Source of the DNA: DATHTS01 sp041940425
GTDB lineage: Bacteria > Acidobacteriota > Blastocatellia > Pyrinomonadales > Pyrinomonadaceae
Assembly: GCA_041940425.1 (NCBI GenBank)
Contig: JBGTSF010000014.1
Span: 7,965-71,964 of the forward strand
Direction: 5' to 3'
Length of the DNA stretch: 64,000 bases
Shown here: positions 34,673-43,544 of the stretch, piece by piece
Numbering within the stretch: the stretch's first letter is position 1
Layout of the letters: each line of letters starts with the position of its first letter
The notes under the pieces: model-generated
What the model was told of the DNA's origin: nothing
Seen by the model: the letters and a program-made list of their open reading frames with translations, nothing else
The model's database searches: none
Made by a program: the position numbers and the translations under genes

Positions 34673-35443
34673 ATGTTAGAAGTAAACAACATTTCAATAA
34701 ATTATGGCGAATGCAATGTCATCGAAGACGTCTCTTTCGTGCTGGAAAGCGGAAAAATCATCGCCTTGCTCGGCGCAAACGGCGCGGGCAAGACGACGCT
34801 TTTGAAATCTTTGAACCGCAGTTTGCCCGTTTCAAAAGGCGGAATTCTTTTGAACGGAAAATCATTGGACGAATTTTCGCGGCGGGAAATCGCAACAGAA
34901 ATCGCCGTCATTGCGCAGGAAAACGAAACGAAATTTCCCGTGTCGGTTTTGGAATTTGTCTTAGCCGGAAGATTCGCGCACGGCGGAAATTTCGGCTGGG
35001 AAACGGAAAACGATTTGCGAATTGCCGAAGACTGTCTCGCATTGTGCGATCTGAAAAATTACGAATCGCGTTTGATGAACCAACTTTCGGGCGGCGAACG
35101 ACAGAGAGTGATTTTAGCAAGAGCTTTGGCGACCGAAGCGAAAATTTTACTGCTCGACGAACCGACAACGAATTTAGATTTAGCGCATCAGGCGATGATG
35201 TTTCGCCTTGTGAGAAAAAGATGCAAAAGTTGCGATAGTTCGGCAATTGTCATCACGCACGATTTAAATCTGGCTTCGGAATTTGCCGATGAAATTTTGC
35301 TTTTGAAAAACGGAAAAATTTTTGCCAAAGGCACACCCGAAAAAGTTTTAACGGAAGAAAATTTAAGAGAAATTTTCGATGTAAAAGTTTTGCTCGACCG
35401 AAATCCGGCGAGCGGAAAAAGAAGAGTAACGACGATCTTTTGA
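34673..35443 (+). CDS. btuD: Vitamin B12 ABC transporter ATPase BtuD
   Basis: 256 residues. Walker A LLGANGAGKTT, Q-loop IAQENETKFP, signature LSGGERQRVILARAL, Walker B ILLLDEPTTNLD and switch His in IVITHDLN are all present. It pairs with BtuC to import cobalamin. The start ATG follows a hairpin of repeats by 3 bp, without a visible Shine-Dalgarno motif. Confidence 0.95.
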   Translation: MLEVNNISINYGECNVIEDVSFVLESGKIIALLGANGAGKTTLLKSLNRSLPVSKGGILLNGKSLDEFSRREIATEIAVIAQENETKFPVSVLEFVLAGRFAHGGNFGWETENDLRIAEDCLALCDLKNYESRLMNQLSGGERQRVILARALATEAKILLLDEPTTNLDLAHQAMMFRLVRKRCKSCDSSAIVITHDLNLASEFADEILLLKNGKIFAKGTPEKVLTEENLREIFDVKVLLDRNPASGKRRVTTIF

Positions 35444-35455
35444 TAAAACGGCTCG

Positions 35456-35524
35456 TCGTTTGTTGTTAGTTGTTCGTTGCTGATTGAGTATTTGCAACGA
35501 ACAACTACCAACGAACCACGAACC
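35456..35524. repeat. Inverted 7-bp repeats after btuD
   Basis: Units GTTGTTA, GTTGTTC, GTTGCTG on the left and CAACGAA, CAACTAC, CAACGAA, CCACGAA on the right; GTTCGTTGC (35472-35480) pairs with GCAACGAAC (35494-35502). It may end the btuFCD transcript ahead of the next riboswitch. Confidence 0.8.
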
Positions 35525-35700
35525 AAAATGACAACCGACGCGAAAGGAACGCGGTGCGATTCCGCGACTGCCCACGCAACAGTGAACTGAGGGCGGAGGG
35601 ATGAAGGATGAGGGATGAAAATTTTTTAAATTCATCCTTCATCCCTCATCCTTCATCCCTCAGAAAGTCTGGAACTTTGCTTCGTTTGTTAAGGCACAAA
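35525..35700 (+). promoter_or_regulatory. Cobalamin riboswitch upstream of the BtuB-like receptor
   Basis: Core AAAGGAACGCGGTGCGATTC then CGCGACTGCCCACGCAACAG and TGA match the cobalamin element, less closely than the first riboswitch. The 3' element AAGTCTGGAACTTTGC is a weaker match to the AGTCAGGA block. Between them is a hairpin of 7-bp repeats (35591-35662). It precedes a TonB receptor, as expected for B12 control. 5' boundary uncertain. Confidence 0.82.
35591..35662. repeat. 7-bp repeats forming the variable arm of the second riboswitch
   Basis: GATGAAG, GATGAGG, GATGAAA on the left, TTCATCC, TTCATCC, CTCATCC, TTCATCC on the right, complementary, loop AATTTTTTAAA. Confidence 0.9.
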
Positions 35701-35733
35701 CCAAATTCCGCGTTGGGCGGAAAAGGAGAAAAA

Positions 35734-38103
35734 ATGAAAATTATAAAAATTTTAAGTTTGATTTGTTTTTTGACAATCGGCATTTCGGCACAGACCGGCG
35801 CAACGGTTGCCGGCGTTGTGAGAGGAAAACCATTCAGGGATGGTATGAAAATCACTGTTTTTCTAACTCTAAAAAATGACAGGACAAAAAGTTTTGAAAA
35901 GGTTGCCGATAATAATGGAAATTTTCGGTTTGAAAATATACCAAGCGGTGAGTATTCGATTTTTGCGGGCGCAGAAATAAGCGATGTTATTCTTCAAGAC
36001 GAACAGGAAATTGTTTTAGTTGATGGTCAGGTCAGAAATGTTGAGCTGAACATAAGTTACGACAGAGGTGAGATTTCCGAAATCGTTACAATCGTCGCTT
36101 CGGGAACAATGCAATCGGAAAGCGAAGTTTCCAAAACCGTCAACATCATTGACGGACAGGAAATGCGCGACCGCGCGGATTTTGCTTTGGCGGAAACGCT
36201 CAGGACAGTTCCCGGTTTCAGAGTTCAGCAGCTCGGCGGTTTCGGCAGAACGGCTTCGATCAAAACGCGCGGTCTGCGAAATCAGGATACGGCGGTTTTA
36301 ATTGACGGCATTCGTTTCCGCGACGCTTCGGCGATCACGGGCGATGCTTCGGCGTTTTTATCGGATTTCACCTTGACGAGCGTATCCAGAATCGAAGTTT
36401 TGCGCGGTTCAGGCAGTTCGCTTTACGGCACGAACGCCATCGGCGGGACGATTGATTTTCAAACGCCGAAACCGACGAGCGGACTTCGCGGAAATATTTC
36501 CGCGGCGGCAGGCGGACTCGGTTTGGGAAGATTTCGCGGCAACATTTCGGACGGAACAAATGACGGAAAATTCGCGTTCAATGTCGGCGTTTCGCGCACC
36601 GCATACACCAAAGGAATTGACGGCGAAGACGATGCGCATAACACGAATTTTCAATCGCGCATCGAATACAATCCGTTTCAAAAAACGAATCTGTCAGCGC
36701 GTTTTTTCGTCTCGGATGCTTATGTTCGCCTGAACTCGAATCCCGACACATTCGGCAATCTGCCGCCGACCAATGCAGCCATAATTGACGCGCGGCAAGG
36801 CGTAAATTTTATCTTCGATCAAAACGACCCGGACAATTTTCAGAAATCGAAATTCTTTAACGGGCAGATTGTTTTAACGCACGCCTTTAACGACAAACTC
36901 GTTTTTCAAGGCTTTTATTCCGGCTTAAAAACTTCGCGCAAAAATCAAAACGGCATTTTAGGCGCGGGTTTTCAGAGTGAATCAACAAGTATTTTCGACG
37001 GCACGATCCAGACGGCGAACGGGCATTTTAACTGGTCGCCGAATCGCTTTAACGAAATTACAATCGGCTACGAATTCGAGACGGAAAAATACGGCAACTT
37101 TGGTTTTACGCCGTCGGGCGCGGGTAATTTTTTCACCCGCGCAAAGCAGTCGAGCAACACAATCTACGCGCAAGACCTTTTGCAATTTTTCGGCGGCAGA
37201 CTGCAAATTGCGGGCGGTTTCAGAGCGCAGTTTTTTAATCTGAAAAATCCCGATTTTAGTGTAACCAACGCGCCGTATGAAAATCTCGTTCTGGAGAATC
37301 CGCCGACCGCTTACACCTTCGACGGCGCGGCTTCTTACTTTTTCGAGAAAACGAAAACAAAGATCCGCGCGCACGTCGGCAACGGCTACCGCGTGCCGTC
37401 GCTCTATGAAAGGTTCGGCACGTTTTACAGCAGTTTTTCGCGGCAATTTATCGCGCTTGGTTTTCCGTTTTTACAGCCTGAAAAAACGATTGCCTATGAT
37501 GCGGGAATCGAGCAGTTTTTGTTCAATCAGAAAGCGAAACTGACCGCCGTTTATTTTTATACGAAATTGATTGACACGATCGGTTTCGGCAACGTCGTGC
37601 CGTCTGTCGGCAATACGCCGCGACCGTTCGGCGGCTATATCAACACGAAAGGCGGCATCGCGCGCGGCGCGGAATTTAGCGGACAATTTGCCGTTACGGA
37701 TTCGACCGATGTTTTCGCGTCATACACTTTTACCAACAGCGACCAGCGCGTGCCGCAAGTTTCGGGAAGCGGAATTATCGAAACGCTCGGCGTTCCGAAA
37801 AATCAATTCACGCTCGTTGCCACGCAGCGTTTTAAACGCGCGTGGGTAAATTTCGATTTTCTCGCAACCGATGCATATCTCGCGCCGATCTTCAGCAATT
37901 CGAGTTTTCAAACATACGTTTACCGTTTCAAAGGAAACCGCCGCGCCGATCTGACCGCCGGTTATACATTCCCGGTTAGAAACGAAAAAATGAATCTGCG
38001 CCTGTTCGGAACGATTGAGAATCTTTTCGATTACGAATATTACGAAAACGGTTTTAGAACGGTCGGTAGAAATGCGCGGGCAGGTTTAGCATTCGGATTT
38101 TAA
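35734..38103 (+). CDS. btuB: TonB-dependent receptor, BtuB-like
   Basis: 789 residues from ATG 35734 after AAAGGAG. Signal peptide about 1-20 (TIGISAQ). A carboxypeptidase-regulatory-like domain (residues 25-115) precedes the plug (EMRDRADFALAETLRTVPGF, TRGLRNQDTAVLIDG, VSRIEVLRGSGSSLYGTNAI) and a 22-strand barrel ending in the typical aromatic residue (GLAFGF). The riboswitch and btuFCD argue that the ligand is cobalamin. Regulated by its own riboswitch. Confidence 0.92.
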   Translation: MKIIKILSLICFLTIGISAQTGATVAGVVRGKPFRDGMKITVFLTLKNDRTKSFEKVADNNGNFRFENIPSGEYSIFAGAEISDVILQDEQEIVLVDGQVRNVELNISYDRGEISEIVTIVASGTMQSESEVSKTVNIIDGQEMRDRADFALAETLRTVPGFRVQQLGGFGRTASIKTRGLRNQDTAVLIDGIRFRDASAITGDASAFLSDFTLTSVSRIEVLRGSGSSLYGTNAIGGTIDFQTPKPTSGLRGNISAAAGGLGLGRFRGNISDGTNDGKFAFNVGVSRTAYTKGIDGEDDAHNTNFQSRIEYNPFQKTNLSARFFVSDAYVRLNSNPDTFGNLPPTNAAIIDARQGVNFIFDQNDPDNFQKSKFFNGQIVLTHAFNDKLVFQGFYSGLKTSRKNQNGILGAGFQSESTSIFDGTIQTANGHFNWSPNRFNEITIGYEFETEKYGNFGFTPSGAGNFFTRAKQSSNTIYAQDLLQFFGGRLQIAGGFRAQFFNLKNPDFSVTNAPYENLVLENPPTAYTFDGAASYFFEKTKTKIRAHVGNGYRVPSLYERFGTFYSSFSRQFIALGFPFLQPEKTIAYDAGIEQFLFNQKAKLTAVYFYTKLIDTIGFGNVVPSVGNTPRPFGGYINTKGGIARGAEFSGQFAVTDSTDVFASYTFTNSDQRVPQVSGSGIIETLGVPKNQFTLVATQRFKRAWVNFDFLATDAYLAPIFSNSSFQTYVYRFKGNRRADLTAGYTFPVRNEKMNLRLFGTIENLFDYEYYENGFRTVGRNARAGLAFGF

Positions 38104-38109
38104 GAAGTT

Positions 38110-38178
38110 TAGCCACGAATAACACGAATTACACAAATAAATTTTTTAAAATTTCTTATTCACGCTATTCGTGGCTAA
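38110..38178. repeat. Inverted repeat after the TonB receptor
   Basis: TAGCCACGAATA / TATTCGTGGCTA, 12-bp arms around an AT-rich loop, between convergent genes. Similar CGTGGCTAA text appears at about 39180-39205. Confidence 0.75.
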
Positions 38179-38182
38179 TTTC

Positions 38183-39124
38183 TTATTCTGATTCGACTCC
38201 GGCAGCTTTTAGAACGAAATCCGGTGTTTTCGGCTCGTCGGGCAGAATATTTTCTCTGCCTTTCGCCAAAGCCCAGCGGTGAAGCCATGAAATGCCGTTT
38301 CTTCTGACAAAAGTATCGGGCAATTTGTAGGCTTCGTCTTTTAACGTTTCTTCCAGAGCGACGAATTTATAATTTCGTTTTTTGAGCATCTCCGCAATGT
38401 CGCCCATATAATCGGCGTTGATCGAATTGGCGTGCAGAAGCAGAATCTGCTTAACTTCGCGCCCGAAAAGTTTGACCGACTGCCGTTCCCAGTAATCGGT
38501 TTTCGCTTCGAGATACGGCACATAAGCCGCGCCGATCTCCCTTTTTAATTTCTCGTCTTTTTTCGCTATCGCATTGTCGTAGGCGCGGGCGAAAATCCAA
38601 TCGGAATTGTCAATCGTCACGGGCGCGATCGTGTAGCCGTGCTGATCTAAAAATTTTCCGAGCTCGTTTTTTATTTCCAGACTCAAACCCGTCCACAAAA
38701 AAGGATGACGAAAATATTTTATTTTTTGATTTTTGTCGGCGAGCAGTTTTTTTGTAACGATCTCGCCTTTCAAAATCTCGGCTTGATATTTTTCCAAAGG
38801 ATTGTCGTGCAGGCTCAGATGCGAAAAAGTGTGATTACCGAGTTCGAGTCCGGCATCGAGCCACGCTTTCAGTAAATCAACTTCTTCGGCGACGAGTTTT
38901 TCTTCGCGGTAAAGTTTGTTTTCATTGACAAAACCGATGGCGGGAATTTTCTTTTTTTTAAGATGACCGAGCAGTTTGCGCGTGATTTTCTGCCGTTTTT
39001 GCAAATTACTGTCTTTGGCAACAACTGGCAGATCGTCAATCGTAACGGCAATAAATCTCTGCGGCTTCTGTGCTGGAATTGCCAGAGCGGAAAATAAAAT
39101 CAAAACTAAGATAAGAAATTTCAT
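38183..39124 (-). CDS. Polysaccharide deacetylase, exported
   Basis: 313 residues with a signal peptide (1-18, ALAIPAQ). NodB-like: AVTIDDLPV (Asp30/Asp31), GNHTFSHLSLHD (His98, His102, metal ligands) and the later YFRHPFLWTG with a catalytic Arg/Pro, LLLHANSINADY. A fused helical C-terminus is unusual in length for a simple NodB domain. Deacetylates a cell-envelope or exogenous polysaccharide. Confidence 0.9.
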   Translation of the reverse strand: MKFLILVLILFSALAIPAQKPQRFIAVTIDDLPVVAKDSNLQKRQKITRKLLGHLKKKKIPAIGFVNENKLYREEKLVAEEVDLLKAWLDAGLELGNHTFSHLSLHDNPLEKYQAEILKGEIVTKKLLADKNQKIKYFRHPFLWTGLSLEIKNELGKFLDQHGYTIAPVTIDNSDWIFARAYDNAIAKKDEKLKREIGAAYVPYLEAKTDYWERQSVKLFGREVKQILLLHANSINADYMGDIAEMLKKRNYKFVALEETLKDEAYKLPDTFVRRNGISWLHRWALAKGRENILPDEPKTPDFVLKAAGVESE

Positions 39125-39208
39125 AAAGATATTTGCCCGCGAAATACGCGAAAAAGCGCGAAATAATATAATGACTTTCGTGGATTTTCGTGTTTGTTCG
39201 TGGCTAAT

Positions 39209-39625
39209 TTATTTAGCGAAAACCTGCGAAAAATCGCTGAAAGATTTAAATTCCAGCGCGTTGCCGCTTGGGTCTAAGAAAAACATCGTCGCCTGTTCGC
39301 CGGTTTCGCCTTCAAAACGAATCTTCGGTTCGATGACGAATTCGACATTTTTCGATTGCAGACGTTCGGCGAATTTTTTAAATTCGTCGGGCGGCAGAAC
39401 GATGCCGAAATGCGGAACGGGAACGTGGTCGGCATCAACTTCGTTTTTATGTCGCACGCCCGAAGCATCGGGCGCGAGATGCGCGACGATCTGATGACCG
39501 AACAAATTAAAATCAATCCAGTTGTCCGAGCTTCTGCCTTCTTCACAGCCGAGAATCTCGCCGTAAAACTTACGCGACGATTCCAAATCTTTAACGGGAA
39601 ATGCCAGATGAAATAAATTTTGCAT
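39209..39625 (-). CDS. VOC-family metalloenzyme (glyoxalase/dioxygenase superfamily)
   Basis: 138 residues with two beta-alpha-beta units: FHLAFPVKDLESSRKFYGEIL and HFGIVLPPDEFKKFAERLQSK, and the C-terminal FFLDPSGNALEFKSF. Candidate metal ligands His6, His93-region and Glu128-region. Substrate unknown. Follows the deacetylase on the same strand but 84 bp upstream, with no clear link. Confidence 0.85.
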   Translation of the reverse strand: MQNLFHLAFPVKDLESSRKFYGEILGCEEGRSSDNWIDFNLFGHQIVAHLAPDASGVRHKNEVDADHVPVPHFGIVLPPDEFKKFAERLQSKNVEFVIEPKIRFEGETGEQATMFFLDPSGNALEFKSFSDFSQVFAK

Positions 39626-39691
39626 AATGTTTTTTACCGGAAATTTGTCTTACAATTATACGTCAAAAACAAAATTTTATTTGAAAACGGT

Positions 39692-40534
39692 ATGGAAAAC
39701 AATTTAGCAGATCTGCATTTAACATTTATCGGCTGCGGCGTGATGGCGGAATCAATCGTTGCCGGACTTTTAAGAAAAAACTTAGTCAAACCGGAACAGA
39801 TCACAGCGAGCCATCCGCGCGAAAGCCGCCGCAAAGAGCTGACGGAAAAATACAGTATTCGAGTTTTTGAAAAAAACGCGGAAGCGGTCGAAAGCGTTAA
39901 AAGCGAGGAAAATTCCGGCGTTTTTCTGTGCGTCAAACCGCAGAGAATCAAAAATATTCTCGAAGAATTAAAAGGCGTGGTCGCGCCCCGTCAGATGGTT
40001 TTGTCAATCATTGCCGGCGCGAAGATCGAAACGATTTCCGGTGCGCTCGGAAATGAAAAGATCGTCCGCACGATGCCGAACACGCCCGCGCAGATCGGCG
40101 CGGGAATGACGGCGTGGACTTGCACCGAAAAAATTTCCAACACGGAAAAAGCGCAGATCAAATCGCTTTTGTCGGCTCTCGGCAAAGAGCTTTTTGTGGA
40201 AAATGAAAATATGATTGATATGGCAACGAGTTTGAGCGCGACCGGACCGACTTATATTTTTATGGTGATGGAAGCTCTCACAGACGCGGGCGTTCATCTC
40301 GGATTTTCGCGCGAAGTTTCAAAAGAACTCGTGCAGGAAACGATGCTCGGCGCGGTTCTCTTTGCAATGGAATCGCACAAGCATCCGGCGGAGTTAAGAA
40401 ATATGGTAACGTCGCCGGGCGGAACGAGTGCCGATGCCATTTATCAAATGGAAAAAGGCGGACTTCGCACCGTTCTTTCAAAAGCCGTCTATGCCGCCTA
40501 TCAACGCGCCGTCGCGCTCGGACAGAAAAAGTGA
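39692..40534 (+). CDS. proC: Pyrroline-5-carboxylate reductase
   Basis: 280 residues from ATG 39692. Last step of proline synthesis. Rossmann motif FIGCGVMAESIVAGLL, VKPQRI, RTMPNTPAQIGAGMTA and the C-terminal TSPGGTSADAIYQMEKGG are diagnostic. Dehydrogenase core and dimerisation helices are complete. Confidence 0.96.
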   Translation: MENNLADLHLTFIGCGVMAESIVAGLLRKNLVKPEQITASHPRESRRKELTEKYSIRVFEKNAEAVESVKSEENSGVFLCVKPQRIKNILEELKGVVAPRQMVLSIIAGAKIETISGALGNEKIVRTMPNTPAQIGAGMTAWTCTEKISNTEKAQIKSLLSALGKELFVENENMIDMATSLSATGPTYIFMVMEALTDAGVHLGFSREVSKELVQETMLGAVLFAMESHKHPAELRNMVTSPGGTSADAIYQMEKGGLRTVLSKAVYAAYQRAVALGQKK

Positions 40535-40672
40535 AATTGGTAATTGGTAACTGATAACTAGCTTTTGGCTTTTGAATTATTATATTTTCGATTTAAGGCT
40601 TGAAAAGACATTTATGAAGAATTGAATCAAAAAACCAATTACCAATTACCAAAAACCAGTTACCATTTTTTA
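40534..40672. repeat. Inverted 7-bp repeats between proC and the next gene
   Basis: AATTGGT, AATTGGT, AACTGAT near 40535-40557 pair with ACCAATT, ACCAATT, ACCAAAA, ACCAGTT near 40634-40665. Separated by about 75 bp. Confidence 0.85.
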
Positions 40673-40697
40673 TGTTAAAATTTCTTCATTAAAACTT

Positions 40698-41585
40698 ATG
40701 AAAATCTGCCCGAATTGTCAGACCAGATATACCGACGACACGCTCCAATTCTGCCTGCAGGACGGCGCAACGCTGGTCGGCGATGACGCTCAAACTTCAC
40801 AACCGACCGTCGCGTTTAATGACGAGCAGGAAACGGTCGTCAAAAATCGCCAAAATGAGCCGCCGATCAATTTCGATCTGCAAAATTCGAAAGAAACACA
40901 ATACCGGCAACCGCAAACGGCAAATTTTCAAACCGAAGAGAAAAAATCGAACACGGCACTTGCGGTCGTGACGACCATTTTGGCGATGCTTCTGATTTTC
41001 GGCGCAATCGGCATCGGCGCGTGGATTTATTTCGGAAAAGATTCGGAAACCGCCAGAGACGCGAACGTCAAAAATTCGTTTCCCAATAATTCCGCCAAAA
41101 ACAAAAACGAAAACGCCGAAGTTTTTCCGCCCGAAAACGCGAACGAAAAACCTTCCGTCCGACCGACCGACCAAAAAACGCCCGCCCCGGATTTTGATGC
41201 GGAAGAGGTAAAAGCAAATGTTTCGAAAACCGTTTATGCGTGGAAATCGGCGGCGGAATCTCTTGATCTGACGGAATATATGACGCATTACGCCGACCGT
41301 CTGGATTATTACAACAAACGCGGCGCGAGTATCGGCACGGTGCGCGCCGACAAACAAAAGGCGTTTTCGACCTATGACACGATCAAAATAAATCTGAGCA
41401 ATATGCGCGTTACGCCTGACGAGACCGGCGAAAACGCGACCGCCGTTTTCGACAAGGAGTGGTATTTTGAAAATGCTCAAAAGGTTTCGGAAGGCAAAGT
41501 ACAAACTCAATTAAAGATGAAAAAAATCGGAGGCGATTGGAAGATCACGAGCGAGCGCGATCTGAAAGTTTATTACGTCAACTGA
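40698..41585 (+). CDS. Zinc-ribbon membrane protein with NTF2-like tail
   Basis: 295 residues. CPNC (Cys4, Cys7) and Cys19 with LQDG suggest a degenerate zinc ribbon at the N-terminus; a hydrophobic helix around 93-115 spans the membrane; a low-complexity linker (NSAKNKNENAEV) leads to a C-terminal domain like SnoaL/NTF2 (VYAWKSAAESLDLTEYMTHY, KMKKIGGDWKITSERDL). Common in Acidobacteriota but without known function. Stop overlaps the next ATG. Confidence 0.75.
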   Translation: MKICPNCQTRYTDDTLQFCLQDGATLVGDDAQTSQPTVAFNDEQETVVKNRQNEPPINFDLQNSKETQYRQPQTANFQTEEKKSNTALAVVTTILAMLLIFGAIGIGAWIYFGKDSETARDANVKNSFPNNSAKNKNENAEVFPPENANEKPSVRPTDQKTPAPDFDAEEVKANVSKTVYAWKSAAESLDLTEYMTHYADRLDYYNKRGASIGTVRADKQKAFSTYDTIKINLSNMRVTPDETGENATAVFDKEWYFENAQKVSEGKVQTQLKMKKIGGDWKITSERDLKVYYVN

Positions 41586-42061
41586 TGAATGACAATTCGG
41601 AAATTTTTATCCGTCCGGCGACCAATGCCGACTGTAAAAATATTCAAAAACTCGTTTTCGGCGTTTTGCGAGAATACGGCTTAACGCCTGAACCCGGCGG
41701 CACGGACACCGATTTAAACGACATCGAAAAAGAATATTTCGGGCGCGGTGGTTTGTTTGAAATTTTGGAAGATAAGGACGGAAATCTTTTGGGAACGGTC
41801 GGGCTTTTTCCTTTAGATGATGAAACAGTCGAGCTTCGCAAAATGTATTTCGATAAAAAATTGCGCGGTCGCGGTTTCGGAAAAAAAATGCTCGAACGAA
41901 TGATCGAAAAATCGCGCGAACTAGGTTTTAAGAAAATCTATCTCGAAACCGCAAGCATTCTGAAAGAAGCCGCCGCGCTTTACGAAAAATTTGGGTTTAA
42001 GCCGACGACCGAAGGCATTCACAGCAAGCGGTGCGACGCGGCTTATTTTTTGGATTTGTAA
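41585..42061 (+). CDS. GNAT acetyltransferase
   Basis: 158 residues. The acetyl-CoA motif is MYFDKKLRGRGFGKKMLERM and is followed by YLETASILKEAAALYEKFGF. ATG 41585 overlaps the preceding stop (TGATG), so it is coupled to the zinc-ribbon gene. Substrate unknown. Confidence 0.88.
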   Translation: MNDNSEIFIRPATNADCKNIQKLVFGVLREYGLTPEPGGTDTDLNDIEKEYFGRGGLFEILEDKDGNLLGTVGLFPLDDETVELRKMYFDKKLRGRGFGKKMLERMIEKSRELGFKKIYLETASILKEAAALYEKFGFKPTTEGIHSKRCDAAYFLDL

Positions 42062-42068
42062 ATTTTTT

Positions 42069-42857
42069 ATGAACGAAAAACCTGTCGAAATAAAACTTCC
42101 CGCGAATCTTTTTGCGGGCAAAACGGCGATCATAACGGGCGCGTCGCGCGGAGTCGGCGCGGCGACCGCTCTGCGGCTTACGGAAGCGGGCGCGAATGTC
42201 GTTGTTAATTTTCTAAGCCGTGAAGACGCGGCAAACGAGGTCGTCGAAAAATGTAAAAATCTCGGCGCGGACGCGATCGCCGTGCAGGGCGATGTGTCAG
42301 AATGGGCGGACGCGCAAAATCTCGCGCAGAAAGCTCTGGAAAAATTCGGGCGAATCGATCTTTTGGTTCTAAATGCCGGAATCTGGCAGGGCGCGCCGAT
42401 CGAAGAGATGAGCGAAGAAGTTTGGAATAAGGTTTTGAATACGAATCTCAAAGCGGCTTGGGCGATGACCAAGGCGTGTGTTCCGGCGATGAAAAAACAG
42501 GATTCGGGCGCGATTGTTCTCGTCAGTTCGACCGCCGGACAGCGCGGCGAAGCGAATTATTCGAACTACGCCGCGTCGAAGGGCGGGCAGATTTCTTTTA
42601 CCAAAGCTCTCGCTTCGGAACTCTGTCCGAAGATCCGCGTCAACTGCGTCGCGCCCGGCTGGATCGAAACGGCGATGGTGCGTCCCGTCTTTGAAGACGA
42701 AAATTATAGAGCGAGCGTCTTAAACTCGATTCCATTAAAGCGTATGGCGGCGACCGACGATGTTGCGCTTTCGATCTGTTTTCTGCTCTCGGATTGGTCG
42801 CGCCACATCACGGGCGAAATTTTAAATATAAACGGCGGTGCGGTTTTGTGTGGGTGA
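42069..42857 (+). CDS. Short-chain dehydrogenase/reductase
   Basis: 262 residues from ATG 42069. Rossmann motif TGASRGVGAATA, NAG motif in VLNAGIW, catalytic Ser in VLVSSTAGQ, YxxxK in YSNYAASKGG and VNCVAPGWIETAM are all present. FabG-like; NADPH preference suggested by the Arg (SRGVG). Substrate not evident. Seven base pairs after the GNAT gene, same strand. Confidence 0.93.
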   Translation: MNEKPVEIKLPANLFAGKTAIITGASRGVGAATALRLTEAGANVVVNFLSREDAANEVVEKCKNLGADAIAVQGDVSEWADAQNLAQKALEKFGRIDLLVLNAGIWQGAPIEEMSEEVWNKVLNTNLKAAWAMTKACVPAMKKQDSGAIVLVSSTAGQRGEANYSNYAASKGGQISFTKALASELCPKIRVNCVAPGWIETAMVRPVFEDENYRASVLNSIPLKRMAATDDVALSICFLLSDWSRHITGEILNINGGAVLCG

Positions 42858-42863
42858 ACAGGC

Positions 42864-43252
42864 TGCAGAAGCCCGCGCGTCAGCAAGGGCGGATTTAAGT
42901 TATATTCATTATGGCGATTCCGAAAAAAGGTTCGAGAAAAATCGTAGTTGACAATGTAACCTATCGCTGGCGAATTATGTGGAAACCCTCGCAGGATTAT
43001 GAAGCCGGAAGTTTAAACGCGGCAGTAGAACTATATGAAAATCCTCAAGGTGTTTTGCATATTATTTTTCCTTGGGTTAAATACGAAGGCAATATGTTCA
43101 TTAAAAAATCAGTAACACCAAAACATATGGAAAGTGTAATTAAAGATGCTTTGAAAAGTGGTTGGAAACCGACAGAGGACAAAAACTTTCAAATTATATG
43201 TGAAAAATCCTGATCTTAAATTTCCGCCCTTGCTGACGCGCGGGCTTCTGCA
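42864..43252. mobile_element. 389-bp cassette bounded by 30-bp perfect inverted repeats
   Basis: The outer ends 42864-42893 and 43223-43252 are perfect inverted repeats (TGCAGAAGCCCGCGCGTCAG, then CAAGGGCGGA). Only one small gene lies between. The core matches the palindrome at 32672-32740. No transposase is present, so any movement would be non-autonomous. Confidence 0.7.
42911..43213 (+). CDS. Small hypothetical protein inside inverted-repeat cassette
   Basis: 100 residues, not recognised. Beta-rich, with IVVDNVTYRWRIMWKPSQDY, GVLHIIFPWVKY and PKHMESVIKDALKSGWKP. It starts 18 bp after the left inverted repeat and ends 9 bp before the right one. Slightly AT-richer than its neighbours, consistent with separate origin. 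The motif 'WKP' near the end and the short length recall small cargo proteins, but no function is proposed. Confidence 0.7.
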   Translation: MAIPKKGSRKIVVDNVTYRWRIMWKPSQDYEAGSLNAAVELYENPQGVLHIIFPWVKYEGNMFIKKSVTPKHMESVIKDALKSGWKPTEDKNFQIICEKS

Positions 43253-43342
43253 CAAAATAACTTGACAGTTCTCCCGCAAACATTTAGCCTTACATTTTTG
43301 CAAGCTGTCAGAAATTCTGATGGATGATATTTCAAAAATTTA

Positions 43343-43520
43343 TGTAGAGGCGCGGTTTTCATCAGTATCGGCGCGGAGAGTTTTTGAAGGCTCTGTGAAA
43401 CGCTTGTGAGAAAGGGATAAACCGCCGAAACGCGAAAAAGTCGCTTCAAAGATTTTCGCGTTGGTCGTAGCGGCTAAATCCGCTAGACTGTCAGCGGACT
43501 TTTTTCGTTGGAGTGCTACG
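43343..43520 (+). promoter_or_regulatory. Lysine riboswitch (L-box) upstream of lysC
   Basis: Conserved lysine-aptamer blocks in order: AGAGGCGC, TCATCAGTATC, CTGTGAAACG, AAAGGGATAAACCGCCGAA, GACTGTCA and TTGGAGTGCTAC. GTAG (43344) pairs with CTAC (43516) to close P1. Lysine binding would favour the terminator that follows, repressing aspartokinase. Confidence 0.95.
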
Positions 43521-43544
43521 ATTGATGATAATTTTTTGTAAAAT

